Assembly: GCA_037693485.1 (NCBI GenBank)
Contig: CM075344.1
Location: 38,311,501 to 38,375,500 of the forward strand
Source: Kitagawia praeruptora
Taxonomy: Eukaryota > Streptophyta > Magnoliopsida > Apiales > Apiaceae
Reading direction: 5' to 3'
DNA length: 64,000 bases
Numbering within the stretch: the first letter of the stretch is position 1; every line of letters begins with the position of its first letter. A program made the position numbers and the translations under genes. Shown here piece by piece: positions 1 through 11,943 of this stretch. The notes beneath the pieces were generated by a model. It had not been told where the DNA came from, ran no database searches, and saw only the letters and a program-made list of their open reading frames with translations.

Positions 1-3000
1 CTCGGAATGAGGTTCCCATCCATATCCATCAAGTGGTAGGTTCCTTCCCAAATTGTTGACTTTATCTGGTAAGGTCCCTCCCAATTCGCTCCAAAGGCTC
101 CATGTGCCAGAACCCTGGTATTTGGCATGACTTTTCTCAGAACTAGGTCTCCAACTTTAAAAGGTCTTGTCTTCACCTTTTTATTGTAATACCTTCGAAC
201 TCTCTGTTGATATGCTGTTAACTTCACTTGCGAATCTGCTCTCAACTCTTCGACCATGTCCAAATACAGTCTATGATTGACCTCATTGCTCTCGGGGTCA
301 AAATACTTTCTTCTCATGGAACCTGTTCCAACTTCCACAGGTACCATAGCTTCACAACCATAAGCGAGAGTAAAAGGAGACTCACCAGTTGTAGTTCTAG
401 GCGTGGTGTTATATGACCACAAGACTCCAGGAAGCTCCTCTGGCCAGCTTCCTTTCTTATCTTCAAGCCTCGTCTTCAAAGTGTGCTTGATAATCTTATT
501 CACTGCTTCAGTCTGTCCATTACTCTACGGATAATACACTACTGAAAATGCCTTCTGAATTCCAAACTGCTCACACAACCCTCTTAGCTCTCTACTATCA
601 AACTGCTTCCCGTTGTCAGAAATCAGTTTCTGCGGAATGCCAAACCTGCATACAATGGCTCGAAACACGAACTCAGTCAACTTTGATGCTGTAATCTTAG
701 CAAGTGGTTCTGCTTCTGCCCACTTTGTAAAGTAATCAACTGCAACCACTGCATACTTCACTCCTCCTTTTCCTTTCGGGAGTTCTCCAATGAGGTCTAT
801 TCCCCAAACACCGAATGGCCAAGGGCTAACAATCGGTTTAATAGGTGCTACAGGACGATTATCAAGATTTGCAAACCTCTGACAATTACTGCATGCCTGC
901 ACAAATTTTGTAGCATCTGCTTTGATGGTTGGCCAATAATATCCTTGTCGAAGGACTTTCATGGCTAAAGAATTACCCCCCGAGTGATTTCCACATACTC
1001 CTTCATGAATCTCCTCGAGGATATACTTGCATTGTTCTCCAGCTACACACTTGAGCAAAGGTTGATTGAATCCTCGCCTATACAGAATTCCATCATAGAT
1101 TACATACTTGGCTGCATGATACCTCAACTTCCTGGCATCATCTTGACCGGGAGGTAGCTCCCCTTTATTCAGGAAACGATATATTAGGGTCATCCAGGAA
1201 TCTTCAACTGGGAACTCGATATCCATCACTTCTTCTTTGAAAACACTAGGTTGCTCCTGAATCTGAAGTGGAATTATCCCCAATAACGTTGATTCTCACT
1301 GAGATCCTAACTTGGCCAATGCATCTGCCTTGGTATTCTTTCCTCGAGTTATTTGATCTAGCTTCACCTCTTTGAACCTCGCGATCAACTCCTGGGAGTA
1401 CCTCAAATACAAATCTGTTCTTGGACCTCTCACCTGAAAACCACCACGAATCTGCCAAACTACTAACATCGAATCACTAAACACTCTGATGTTCTCCACT
1501 TTCATCTCCAAAGCTAACTTGAGGCCTGCAATCAATGCCTCATATTCTGCATCATTGTTCGTGGCTTTAAAAGCAAAATGAATCGAGCTATAGAGTTGGT
1601 GCCCTTCTGGACTAACTAGTTCTATGCCAGCACCTGCTCCACCACTGTTAGCAGCTCCATCCACATACAGTGTCCACCAAGGTGCACAGTTGTCATTATC
1701 AGCCTGGTTTTCTACCACTTCTTTTGGCCCCTCCTGGCCGGTAACCTCTACATGAGGTGGAAACTCGATTAAGAAATCTGCTAGAGCTTGAGCTTTGATT
1801 GCTGTCTTTGGCTTATATTCTATATCGAACTGTCCTAGCTCTACAGCCCACTTTAACATTCTCCCAGAAGTTTCTGGCCTATGCATCACTTGCTTAAGTG
1901 GATATGAGGTTCTTACCTCAATCTTTTGGGCTTGGAAGTAAGGTCGCAGCTTCCTGGAAGCCAGAATCAATGCAAAAACCAGCTTCTCCATTCCTGTATA
2001 CCTCGTTTCTGCATCAAGTAACCTTTTACTAACATAGTAGACTGGGCTCTGCTGTCCATTCTCTTCTCGAACCAGAACTGCACTAATGGAATATTCTGAT
2101 ACAGCCAAGTAAAGTATCAATGTCTCTCCATCCACAGGTTTGGCTAATAGTGGGGGGCTCCCCAAATGCTCCTTTAACCTTCCAAACGCTATCTCACATT
2201 CTGCTGTCCACTCAAATTTGCTGTCCACTCTTCCTGTGAGGGACTGAACCTCTCTCACAGTTCTCGGTGACCTCATATCAATCAATGCTTTAATCTTGGC
2301 TGGGTTGGCTTCAATACCTCTGTGGTTCACCATGAAACCCAGAAACTTTCCTGATTCTACCCCGAACACACATTTTTGAGGGTTCAGCTTCATTCTGTAC
2401 TTTCGTAAGATTCCGAACATTTCTTCTAAGTGCTTTACATGGTCAACAGCTTCCTTAGACTTAACTAGCATATCATCCACATATACTTCCATAGTATGGC
2501 CAATTTGATCTTTAAACATCATATTTACTAACCGTTGGTATGTGGCTCCAGCATTAATCAATCCAAATGGCATGTATACATAACAATAAAGACCTCTATC
2601 TGTAATAAAAGAAGTGTGCTCTTGATCAGGTTCATACATAGGAATTTGATTGTAACCTGAATATGCATCCATGAAGCTGAGTAGGGCATGTCCAGCTGTT
2701 GCATCCACTAACTGATCAATTCGTGGCAGCGGGAAGCTGTCTTTCGGGCATGCTTTGTTGAGATCTGTGAAGTCCACACAAGTTCTCCATTTTCCATTAG
2801 GTTTCTTGACCAAAACAGGGTTTGCCAACCATACTGGGTAGAAAGATTCTTTAACCAATCCTGCATCCAATAACCTGTCGACTTCTTCTTTCAATGCTTG
2901 AGCTCTTTCTCTACTAACCGGTCTTCGCTTCTGTCTCACTCCTTTCTTTTCTGGATCAATATTCAACTTATGACACATGACCCTTGGATCTATCCCTTCC

Positions 3001-5859
3001 ATATCTACGTGACACCATGCAAACACATCCAGGTTCTTGCCCAAAAAGGTAATGAGGGATTCCTTTAAGGCTGGGTCGAGTTGAGCTCCAATATTCAACA
3101 CTTTTGTACCATCTTTGTCATTGATCTTCACATCCAAAGTTTCACCAGCTGGTCCAGCCTTGACCATGGTTTCTGGCATTCGAGGATCTAAGTCTACCTC
3201 CATCTCTGTGGTTGAGTCCTCTTGAGGTTCCTGGATTTCGTACATGACATTCCTTCTCTTTGATGCTGGCTGACTGTCTTCATTGCTTCCATTATATTTC
3301 AGTTTTCGGGATTTTTCTTCATCCAATCCTTCTGCCATACACACAGCACCACCCTTGTCTGTAGGGGATGCACTTTCTATCAGCAAATAAGGGGTATCTG
3401 GTCCCCGAAAAACTGGAATCTCATCATGAGGTTCCTCTTCTATGATCTCTTCAATTCTTATGGCTCTACAGGATGCTGGTACAAAGCCTTCCAAGGGCGT
3501 ACTACGCAGATCAAGCGTTATTTTATCTGGGTTCTTTCCTGGGAAATCATCAGGAACCTCGTCCATGGGTTCAGGCAATTTAGCAGCCTTAGCAGCATGT
3601 TGCAAAGCTTTGGTGTAGCACTCTCTAGACTCATACTGGCATCCTCGAACTACACCAATTCCATTTGGTGTTGGGAACTTCATAGTTAAATGATAAATGG
3701 AGGTTACCACCCTCATCTCCTTCAAAATGGGTCTTCCCAGAATAGCATTGTAATTCATATTCTCTTCTATAACAATGAATTCTGCCAGCTGTGTAATGCA
3801 ACATGGTTTATCACCTAAAGTTACTGGTAAACGAATCTTACCTTTGATAGGAACCTGATTATTAGTGAATCCGTACAAGGTATCGTTTGTTGGAGTTAAA
3901 TCTTTATCAAGAAAATGCATCTTCTTGAAAGCTGAGTAAGATAGCAAGTTTACAGAGCTTCCATTATCAACTAGCACTCGATGAACCTCATAAGACCCAA
4001 TTCCTGCCTCAACCACTAAAGCATCAGTATGTGGATGGTGCACCCAGGAAGCATCTTCTTCAGTGAAAGTGATATCTGCATCCTCTCCTTCAAATAGCCT
4101 TGGGGACCTCTGTGACAGATTGTAAATACTGGTCAAAGGACGTTCTTTAGCCTCACGAGTATACCTCTCCATGGCACTCCTGCTGCTTCCTCCAATGTGG
4201 GGACCTCCTATAATTGTGCGTATGCAACCAGCCTTAGGTGGTCCTTCCATTACGACAGGTTCCTGTGTCTGTGTCTTCTGAGTCTTCTCATCTCTATACT
4301 TTTTTCCTTCCTGAGCCACCCATTCACTTAACTGCCCTTGTCTGATTAGAGTTTCAATTAGGTCTCTGAGGTGACGACAATCTGCAGTATTATGCCCATT
4401 GTTATCATGAAAGTCACAGTATGGGCGCTCATTCTTATTCCCTGGGGGACCAGTTCTGAAAGGCTTCTTAAACCATGAGGACTTCTCATTCACCGCGTAA
4501 ATGTGATCGATCAGGGCCACCAAAGGGGTGAAAGTTTCATAGAAAGGTCTCTCATGTTTATTGTTGTTGTAGGAAGCTGGTGGCGGGACCTGACCCATGA
4601 CAGGTTTAGTAGGATTCATAGCTTCAGGCTTCACCTGGGATGTGCGACTAACCACCTTTTTATTGTCACGACCATTGGGGCTTCTTTGTCTCGACCTCTT
4701 GTTTCCACTTTGCCTTACGAAATCTGGATCCTTTTTTAACTCGGCTAGAGATTCCTCCACCAGACGAAAAGGTTCTGCCTGGGAGTAAAAATCTGCCAAC
4801 GTCTCTGGTTCTTTTCCTTGAAGTGCTTTCCAAAAGTCCGAGCCTCCTTTGACTCCAGCAATTAAAAAATTCTTTATGGTTTCCTCAGATGCTTTCCTAA
4901 CCTTTGGAACCTCTGCATTGAACCTCTTGAAATATTCTGTCAATGTCTCACTAGGTCTTTGCTTGATATTGGCTAAGGTATTGGTTGGTGGTGCGAATGC
5001 AACAGATGCTCTAAATTGAGTGACGAAGAGCTTCCCCATACTTGCCCAAGAACCAATCGAATCAGCAGGTAACCTTTTGAACCATTGATGGGCTCCACCC
5101 TGTAGAGTTGCAGCCAGTAACCTGCATCTGGTGGCTTCCTTCACTTGATAGACATCCATCTCCGTGTCAAAACGACTAAGGTATTCAATGGGGTCAGTAG
5201 TTCCATCGAACTTCAACTCATTCGAAGGCCTATAAGACCTGGGCAGAGCCGATTTTCGAACCTTCTTGGTGAAAGGAGAAGCAGTTATAGGATTCACAGC
5301 AAGATTCTTCTGCTGTCACCTCCCCAATAGCTTCCGCCTTTGTCTTTTTACTCGTTCCTTCCTCCTCTTGCGACTCTGCAGTGCTTGATTCTTCAGTATC
5401 CTCATCTGAATCCGTGCTTTCTTCTTCAATTATCTCAACAGATGGGTCTTTATCTTTCTTCTTTTTCTGTGAGGAACCTCCAATCTTGGTTTTCTTCTTT
5501 CCCTTGGACCCTGTACGGCCCTTGCTAACAGTTTTACTCTTCTCAGGATTCTCTAGTTCTTCGTCACCATTATTCTGCTTTGGTTCTCCACCATCTTCTG
5601 GAACCTCCTCTCCATTCTCAGATTCTTCTTCCTCAAAGTTCAACTGTTTCGGAGTAACCTTCGACTTCTTGCCCTTCTTTGTCTTCTTTTTCTTCTTTTT
5701 ACTTGAAGCTTGCTCCAAAGTCGACAAACGTTCTCCCACAGTTTTTAAGAGTTCCATCATAGCTGCTTTAGTAACCTTCGGTGCTCTGGGAGGAGATTTG
5801 TTCCCCTCGTGAATCTGTCGCTCAGAACGGGTTGCTTCGCTATCAGAATTGCCTGACAT
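1..5859 (-). pseudogene. Broken Tat-type gag-pol polyprotein of element A
   Basis: Translation starts at the ATG at 5859-5857 (MSGNSDSEA); the frame is open slightly further upstream but without an ATG. Order: Lys/Glu-rich gag N-terminus, capsid-like region (about 5250-4750), a CX2HX4HX4C zinc-knuckle variant (about 4400), protease with DNGSS (about 3970), RT with YVDD at 2472-2483, a degenerate RNase H (about 2100), a second RNase H (about 1670-1310), and integrase with HHCC and DDE residues. Compared with element B there are four lesions: a 38 bp frameshifting deletion near 5308, a net 69 bp in-frame deletion near 2220-2232 in the RT-RNase H connection, TGA at 1296-1298 just after the second RNase H, and TAG at 525-527 in the integrase core. 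The frame then stays open to the left edge. The lesions make it a pseudogene, although the frame between 5297 and 1296 is long and intact. Confidence 0.92.
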
Positions 5860-5887
5860 CTTTTCCACTCTTAAGATATTAACTATG

Positions 5888-5905
5888 CCCCTCCTTCTAG
5901 CGCCA
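5888..5905 (-). other. Primer binding site, tRNA-Asn type (element A)
   Basis: Read on the minus strand the site is TGGCGCTAGAAGGAGGGG, one base after the LTR end. It is complementary to the 3' end of plant tRNA-Asn plus CCA (from memory of that tRNA). The identical site occurs in element G at 7642-7659. Confidence 0.8.
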
Positions 5906-5906
5906 A

Positions 5907-6742
5907 TGTTGATGAGTGGATTTCGTAATCAACTTATGAGAGGTCTACAGGTAGTTGTATAGGCTAGCGATCAACTGTTCTATGGAAAGGTTTGGGTTGT
6001 GCTTGTGGGGGTTGAGCTGTGCTCGAGGGTATCTCCAATAATCTCAAGTGCCTTTAGAGAAAATTAGAGAACTCAATGCGTCTTACCCTGAGGTGCCTAC
6101 GTACCCTTGTATATATAGGGATCAAGCTCACATAGTTCTAATGAGACTTTGTCTCTTACTGGAATAGCTGTATTCGGTTACTTAGTTCGTGTAGGACTCA
6201 GGTTCCTTTAGAGCCTTCCACGAACTAGTTGGCTAAGTAGAGTAGAACTCGAGTTCGTACCCTACTATGATTCTCTCATTGATCAGAGATAATTCTAGGA
6301 TCATCTGCGCCCTAAAATTATACTCCAATATCAATTCGTTTATCTGTTCTAGATGGCTTCTAGAACTTTATTGTTGGCAACTCGTAGGAACCTGGTACTC
6401 AGGAACCTCTTTATTTCGGGACATATCGCTTAGGGACCTCCATTTAGGTGTCAGTACCTGCACAAATAACAAACTGGTTAGACTGGATAACTCTTCACAT
6501 GCTTTTATCATCTCTATGGCTATTGCTATGCTAACTCGAACTCTTCTGCTTGGAGGAACCTGGTCTTCTAGTGCTCAGCTCAGCTTCCTGACCGTTGGGA
6601 ACCTCCTGATACTCCTTCTTCCTTAGTCATTTCTTCTATCTGACCTTCACAACTTGTAAGGGATCTATCTTCTGGCTTGTATGGATCAAACCCTATAGCT
6701 TACTGGGCCTAAATCTAGTCCATGGAGATTTCGGGCACAACA
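5907..6742 (-). repeat. 5' LTR of element A (836 bp)
   Basis: Sense ends are TGTTGTGCCC and CTCATCAACA, with TG..CA termini. It matches the LTRs of G (6869-7640) and B (53828-54694), including the promoter region and the CATGG-CTAGATTTAG block near the 5' end. The inner end abuts the primer site. The outer flank after 6742 begins GATCA, but the matching duplication would lie off the window. Confidence 0.92.
6110..6117 (-). promoter_or_regulatory. LTR TATA box, element A
   Basis: TATATATA lies in the context CCCTATATATACAAGGGTACG, conserved at the same LTR position in G. Transcription would run leftwards into gag. Confidence 0.6.
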
Positions 6743-6868
6743 GATCATAAAATTAAAACAAAAAATTTGATTTAAAAGGATTGAGTGATATGTATGCGTA
6801 CAAATAAAATAAAAAATACAACTTAATAAAAAAAATTGTAATAATATTATAATATTTTTATACATATG
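6743..6868. other. AT-rich spacer between the 5' LTRs of A and G
   Basis: These 126 bp of very AT-rich DNA separate two divergently oriented 5' LTRs. No ORF or recognisable element is visible. It may be remaining host sequence or the edge of an older element. The last five bases before G are ATATG. Confidence 0.6.
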
Positions 6869-7640
6869 TGTTGTGCACAAAATCTCCATGGGCTAGATTT
6901 AGGCCCATTAGGCTTAAGGATCCAATTCGTATGAGTAATATGGGTTATGATTGAGGTCCCTTAAGTTAAATGGGGCTAAATAGCATGAGAAATGGATCTG
7001 GGTAGGTTCTGGTTTCCGAGAGACAGGTTCCTGCAGACAGGTTCCCGTAGACAGCTTCCCGGGAGACAGGTTCCTGAGAGACAGCTTCCTGTACGAGAAC
7101 AGATTTATTCCAGCAGAATTCTAGTATGATTAAGCCTCCTATTCTTTAGGAGCAAGTCATGAACATCAACTCCTTATTGGAATGTATTCCTTGGGCGCAG
7201 ATGATCCTTGAATACATCTAATAGGACGAGAACTTGTAAACATACTCCTAGTCGGACTAGAACTCGAGTTTTATTCGACTTAGGTCGCCTATTCGTGGCT
7301 GAAATCTGGAGAAAAGGAGTTCCCCACGAATTAGGAACCTAGTTTATTGCCGCCTAACCAGACTTCTAGTCTAAAAAGAACTACGTGAACTTTATCCCTA
7401 TATATACAAGGGTACGTAGGCACCTTGAGAACATGTTTTTACAAGCCTCACAATACACCTACGAGATTCTTGAGAACACACGACACAAGCCTCAAGGGAA
7501 CTCGCGAGATTCTTGTAAACGCTCTCGAGCTCAGTTCAACCCCTACAAAACACCTCCATTCTCCATAGATTAGTTGATCGTTAGCCTTTACAACTCACCA
7601 TAAACCTCTCAAAAGTTGTTACGAAATTCACTCATCAACA
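6869..7640 (+). repeat. 5' LTR of element G (772 bp)
   Basis: It begins TGTTGTGCACAAAATC and ends CACTCATCAACA, followed directly by the primer site. It is nearly identical to 52219-52954; the main difference is about 26 bp in a GACAGGTTCCTG-type repeat stretch at about 7021-7090, which has more units here. Near identity of the two LTRs suggests G is not old. Confidence 0.92.
7399..7406 (+). promoter_or_regulatory. LTR TATA box, element G
   Basis: TATATATA lies in the same context as in element A (TATCCCTATATATACAAGGG). Transcription would start about 30 bp downstream and run through the primer site into gag. The 3' LTR copy is at 52721-52728. Confidence 0.6.
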
Positions 7641-7641
7641 T

Positions 7642-7659
7642 TGGCGCTAGAAGGAGGGG
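7642..7659 (+). other. Primer binding site, tRNA-Asn type (element G)
   Basis: TGGCGCTAGAAGGAGGGG lies one base after the LTR end at 7640 and is the same site as in element A. It would prime minus-strand DNA synthesis from plant tRNA-Asn. Confidence 0.8.
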
Positions 7660-7685
7660 AGAGTTATCATCTTAAGAGTGGAAAG

Positions 7686-9137
7686 ATGGCAGGCAGTTCT
7701 GATAGCGAAGCAACACAATCTGTAGAGAAAGATCAAACCCCGAAAGCGAAGAAGATTACTCCTGCTGACGTCCTAGAGCATCTAAAGTCGATTGAAGAAA
7801 GGCTTACAACCCTCAAACAAATAACACCGAAGAAGAAGAAGAAGTCGAAGTTAACAGCTGGTAAGAAGGGTAAAAAAGCTAAGATTAATCCCAAGCAGTT
7901 AGGCATCGATGAAGAAGAACGTGAAGAAAAGGCCGAGGAGGAGATCGAAGGCCCAAAGAAAGATACTGAAGGTGAAGAAGATGGTGAACCGAAGGATAAA
8001 CAACCTCCTGTTAAGGAACCTTCCATCGAGATAATTAAATATGATTCAAGTTCAGTCGAGATCGCGAACGATTCGTGTATAGCAGATTCACAGGAAGCCG
8101 ATGATAAAGATAAGGAAGCAAAGGACGGTGGAGCTGGTGATTTGAATGCTGAAGACATCAAGAAGATTCTAGTGAAACTCAAGGAAGAAAAGCAGTCAAT
8201 AACAGGTGCGATGACCTCATCTCCATTCACCAATAAGGTTAGAAAATCCCTGTTACCTAAATCATATCGTATGTCAAACGAGTTTAAATTTGATGGCACT
8301 ACGGATCCTGTGGAGTATCTGGGTCGTTTCAATACCGAGATGGATGTTTATCAAGTTAAGGAGCCAACAAGGTGTAGATTATTGGCTGCAACCCTTTATG
8401 GTGGAGCTCATCAGTGGTTTAAGAGGTTACCATCAGATTCTATAAATTCCTGGGAGAATATGGGGAAACTCTTCGTTACTCAGTTTAGAGCTTCCATCAC
8501 TTTTGCACCCCCAACCAATACCTTGGCCAACATCAAGCAGAGAGCAGATGAGACCTTGACAGAGTACCTCAAATGTTTTAATGCAGAGGTTCCCAGAGTT
8601 AAGAAAGCTCCTGACGAGGTCATTATGAGCTTCCTGATTGCTGGAGCTAGAGCTGGTTCGGACTTCTGGAAGGAGCTACAAGTACGTGAACCCGGTACAC
8701 TAGCTGAGTTCTACAAACAAGCTGAACTATATAAATGCGTGGAAGAATCCTTGTTGAAGTTGAGAGAAATAGAAGATCTTGGAGATGAAGCTAGTCACAA
8801 AGGAAGCAAGCGAGAAAGGTCTCCAAGCCCGCAAGCATATGTTATTGGGGACCAAGCATCCTCTAAAAGAAGTAAAGCAAATTTGAAGACAAAGCGCGAC
8901 AATTATACCTCTTTGGTCGTTCCAGTTGACCACATCTTCATGGTTTATGGGAAAGAAGGAATATTTGTGAAACCTGCACCTTTACCTGTAGGAGCAAGGA
9001 AAGATATGAAGAAATATTGTGACTTCCATGAGGATAATTGCCATGATACTTCCGAATGCAGAGCACTGAAAGACCAAATTGAGGAATTGATTAAAGCCGG
9101 GAAGCTCGCGGAATGGATAGCTCGAGGTGACCAGTAG
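7686..9137 (+). CDS. gag: Gag protein of element G (483 aa), no pol follows
   Basis: The ATG at 7686 (MAGSSDSEATQ) was chosen because it aligns with the gag start of element A; the frame is open back to 7641 but only over the primer site. The N-terminal ~170 residues are charged and low-complexity (KKKKKSK, E-rich). The capsid-like region that follows contains FDGTTDPVEYLGRF and GGAHQWFKRLP and closely resembles the gag of A and B. A C-terminal knuckle of CX2HX4HX4C type (YCDFHEDNCHDTSEC) lies at about 9018-9062. The ORF ends with TAG at 9135-9137, just after the position where A and B continue towards protease. Its product would form the particle in the cytoplasm and package element RNA. The uninterrupted frame suggests the protein is, or recently was, functional. 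Confidence 0.88.
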   Translation: MAGSSDSEATQSVEKDQTPKAKKITPADVLEHLKSIEERLTTLKQITPKKKKKSKLTAGKKGKKAKINPKQLGIDEEEREEKAEEEIEGPKKDTEGEEDGEPKDKQPPVKEPSIEIIKYDSSSVEIANDSCIADSQEADDKDKEAKDGGAGDLNAEDIKKILVKLKEEKQSITGAMTSSPFTNKVRKSLLPKSYRMSNEFKFDGTTDPVEYLGRFNTEMDVYQVKEPTRCRLLAATLYGGAHQWFKRLPSDSINSWENMGKLFVTQFRASITFAPPTNTLANIKQRADETLTEYLKCFNAEVPRVKKAPDEVIMSFLIAGARAGSDFWKELQVREPGTLAEFYKQAELYKCVEESLLKLREIEDLGDEASHKGSKRERSPSPQAYVIGDQASSKRSKANLKTKRDNYTSLVVPVDHIFMVYGKEGIFVKPAPLPVGARKDMKKYCDFHEDNCHDTSECRALKDQIEELIKAGKLAEWIARGDQ

Positions 9138-9621
9138 TTGAAAGTTTGAGAGCTTCCTTAAAGTATAGTTGAGAGACCTTTATTTATATATGTATTTCCT
9201 TCTTAGAACTGGGGGGTAGTGCATGTATACCTTCCTAGCAAGTAAACCTATTTCTTTCGAGTAGTTTTCAACGAAATTATGAGTAGTTTTTTTCCTTGTA
9301 TTACGTCATACATGAGCTTATATTTAGCTTGTAAAACAAGGAACATACCTCATTCAATTCAGTGACCTGCGAGAAATACCTCACAAGTAATCTCTTTAAG
9401 TATCTCTTGTTTCTTACAATGAGTTAGCTCACGTAAGCTTAGAGGTACTGTATAGGGATATTTGTATAGAGGTTCATTCTCAGCATGTTTCGTAAGAAGA
9501 TAAAGAAGAAAGGAGAAGACATGTTAAAGCTATAAGCAAGAATGATGTGAAGAGGTTATAGTATTTATTCGAGTGTTAAAGAAAATTCGACATAGTTGAA
9601 GATTTTGATGAAGAGTATCTA
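9138..9621 (+). other. Non-coding post-gag segment of element G
   Basis: Untranslated sequence between the gag stop and the Tekay-like insertion. It includes GAACTGGGGGGTAGT at 9206-9220, a polypurine-tract-like motif found again at 47382-47396 and twice in element B. The last five bases, ATCTA (9617-9621), are the target site duplicated by the inserted element. No ORF is visible. Confidence 0.75.
9617..9621. repeat. Target-site duplication ATCTA, partner at 47237-47241
   Basis: ATCTA directly precedes the TGTGACGCC terminus at 9622 and directly follows the CTTACA terminus at 47236. One pair brackets the whole 37.6 kb block, so the Tekay-like array derives from a single integration. Confidence 0.88.
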
Positions 9622-11943
9622 TGTGACGCCTCGCAGATCCGGGATACAGATCCGGGCTCACAACTCACTTAAACAATACAAACCTATAAATGCGGAACAA
9701 TAATAATACAATCCCTCATCCAAGATACGAGCACAGGCTAAAGTATGAAACAAACACTGCTAATTACTATTACAAACCTCAAATATAATTTAATACAATC
9801 TGATAGATCTTAGATGTCTAGTCTATCCAATCCACTTATTACAACAATACACGAAATTAAACCATCTGCACTCTCAATCATCAAACATCACTCCCCTGGC
9901 TACCGAGCCACTAGGTCTAAACATCCTCGATCTTAACTGGAAAAGAAACATTACATTGCAAGGTGAGCCAGAAAGCTCAACAAGAATATCCTTCAATGTA
10001 TAAATAAATAATAAACTTTTAATCGTTCCAAGTATTAACTACAAGCCATACTGGAATATCTGAAAGGTGAATCAAGTTCAGTGATATGAACAGATAAATT
10101 CGGATAAGTTCCGACGATCAATAATGCCATAAGAAAGTGGCTCAACATCAACTAGAGTCAAATACTCAGAATGTTAGAACTGGTCCATCTCATAATTTTT
10201 AAAAACAAAGTTAGGCATGCTGATCAGTCACGCTCTAACCCGGACAGTGCACAAAGCAAAGTCCTCATCGGATCCAAGGCACTGAAAGGCCTTACACATC
10301 GACCAATATATGGTCAGACCAATTAAGGTCAAGTTTTATATAAATCCACCAATTCTAACCTTACGTTCAGGTGTCGATACAATTGACAACCTTTAAATCA
10401 TAATTAGGTGTCGGAAGATTGACAACCTTGATCACAACAATCACTGGAAGTTCACGTTCCAGGAAAAACAACTCAAAGTGAATGTACGATAACAAATGGT
10501 ACAACATCTAGTATCGATGAGTTCGATACAACAATGGGGTGATAATGAAGAATCAACAATAGTAACAATAAGTGTTGTCTAGATCGATACAAGAAATGGG
10601 TAAATCGAATGCAACGATATTATAGGCGTCGACGAATTCGAACGCCACCATCTGGGTAATAATAATTAATCAAGAGTAATAAGGCATCGACTAGAGCGAA
10701 TGCCTAAAAAGGTTGAAATGAATCGTCAATGATAATTTAAATGAATCTCGTCAAAGTTGATAAGAATAATTCAATGGATTCATGCTGTGAATAATTTAAG
10801 AATGATTTCTTGAACAATAATTTAAAGGGATACATGGCATAGCATTTGTATATTTAATAGGATAACAAGTGGTAGAAAAATACTTGCCTGATAATAAGGT
10901 CAAGTCCGTCTAAATATTCTCGTAACCTTCTGCTTTAGCTTTTCCTTTGCTCCTCTGACTCGACTCTATAATAAACGTCTCGAATCAAATACTAATACAT
11001 CTCACTATTCATTCCACGTATTTCATGTAATTCACATAATTTACATAATTCATTTAGCACGTAACATTTATATTGCCCTAGCGGACACATTCAAATCACG
11101 TAATCAATTAATGGAACTCTACAATTATTTTTAACACAAGTCCAAACCTCGTCATAAATTAAATCTCGCTTCGAAATATTTTTAAAACAATTTTCATAAT
11201 TTTTGGGATTTTTCTAATATTTTTAAAGCATTTAAAACTCAAAACGGGATAATTTGGAATTAAATAACCTCAATTATATTAATTAAATTAAACAATAATT
11301 AATGAATAAAATTATTCGATAAATGATCTCATTTATCTAATAATTAAATCAATTTAAATTATTATTCGAAATGATTTAATATAATTAAAGTATTAAATTC
11401 TACATTTAAATAATTAAGGAAATGATTCCAAAAATCTTAAAATAAATAATAATTTTGGATAAATCCGATTTTTGTTTTAAAATAATACAGAAAATATTTT
11501 TCTGAAAATTTAGAAACTGATTTTGTATTTTTCTGATTTTTATTGAATTAAATATGAATTTTCGAAAATTAAAACAATTTAAAATAAAAATCAGAAATAA
11601 TCAGCACTATTCATCGTCTTCTTCTTCAAGCTCCACCACCGGCGGCAATGGCAGCTCCGGCCGGCGGCGCAACTCCGGCGACACTCTAAATCTAGTCAAA
11701 CATGACCCAAACTCAACACAAGCTTTGTCTTTGAACGATCTACAACTTCGCCAACCCGGAATTTCCAAACAATTACTCGAACTAAAATTCCGTTCAAAAA
11801 GTCAACATTTTCCGATGAACACCAAGAACACTCAAGAACAATTTCGAAATAATCAAACCACGTCTAAACATGTTTAACGAACTCAAAACCTAACATATGA
11901 TATACCAAACTGACCAGGAGAAAATTATCTACAACATGGAATC
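9622..11943 (-). repeat. LTR1 of Tekay-like array (3' side, truncated)
   Basis: On the plus strand it starts TGTGACGCCTCGCAGATC and stops at CATGGAATC, where it joins integrase coding sequence. The portion matching 46060-47236 of LTR4 is missing. It is AT-rich except for a GC- and CpG-rich patch at about 11630-11690 (CCACCACCGGCGGC context). It contains no gene of its own that I can support. Confidence 0.85.

Larger units (their letters stand above)
1..6742 (-). mobile_element. Element A: partial Tat-type Ty3/gypsy retrotransposon
   Basis: This is the 5' part of a Ty3/gypsy element read on the minus strand: 5' LTR (6742-5907), tRNA-Asn primer site, gag, protease, reverse transcriptase, RNase H, a second RNase H and integrase. 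It runs off the left edge inside the integrase C-terminus, so its 3' LTR and target duplication cannot be seen. The second, archaeal-like RNase H between the first RNase H and integrase marks the plant Tat lineage (family knowledge). It is closely related to element B at 53828-64000 but is broken in at least four places, so it cannot be autonomous. Confidence 0.93.

Noticed and set aside
3426..3689. Plus-strand ORFs opposite gag-pol in A, B and the Tekay-like copies
   Set aside because: They overlap long minus-strand coding frames with clear domains and have no recognisable features of their own.
11554..11877. 107-codon plus-strand ORF in each Tekay-like LTR as a gene
   Set aside because: It is low-complexity, antisense in an LTR, and its four copies are identical only because the LTRs are recent duplicates. 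Kept as a finding, not a gene.
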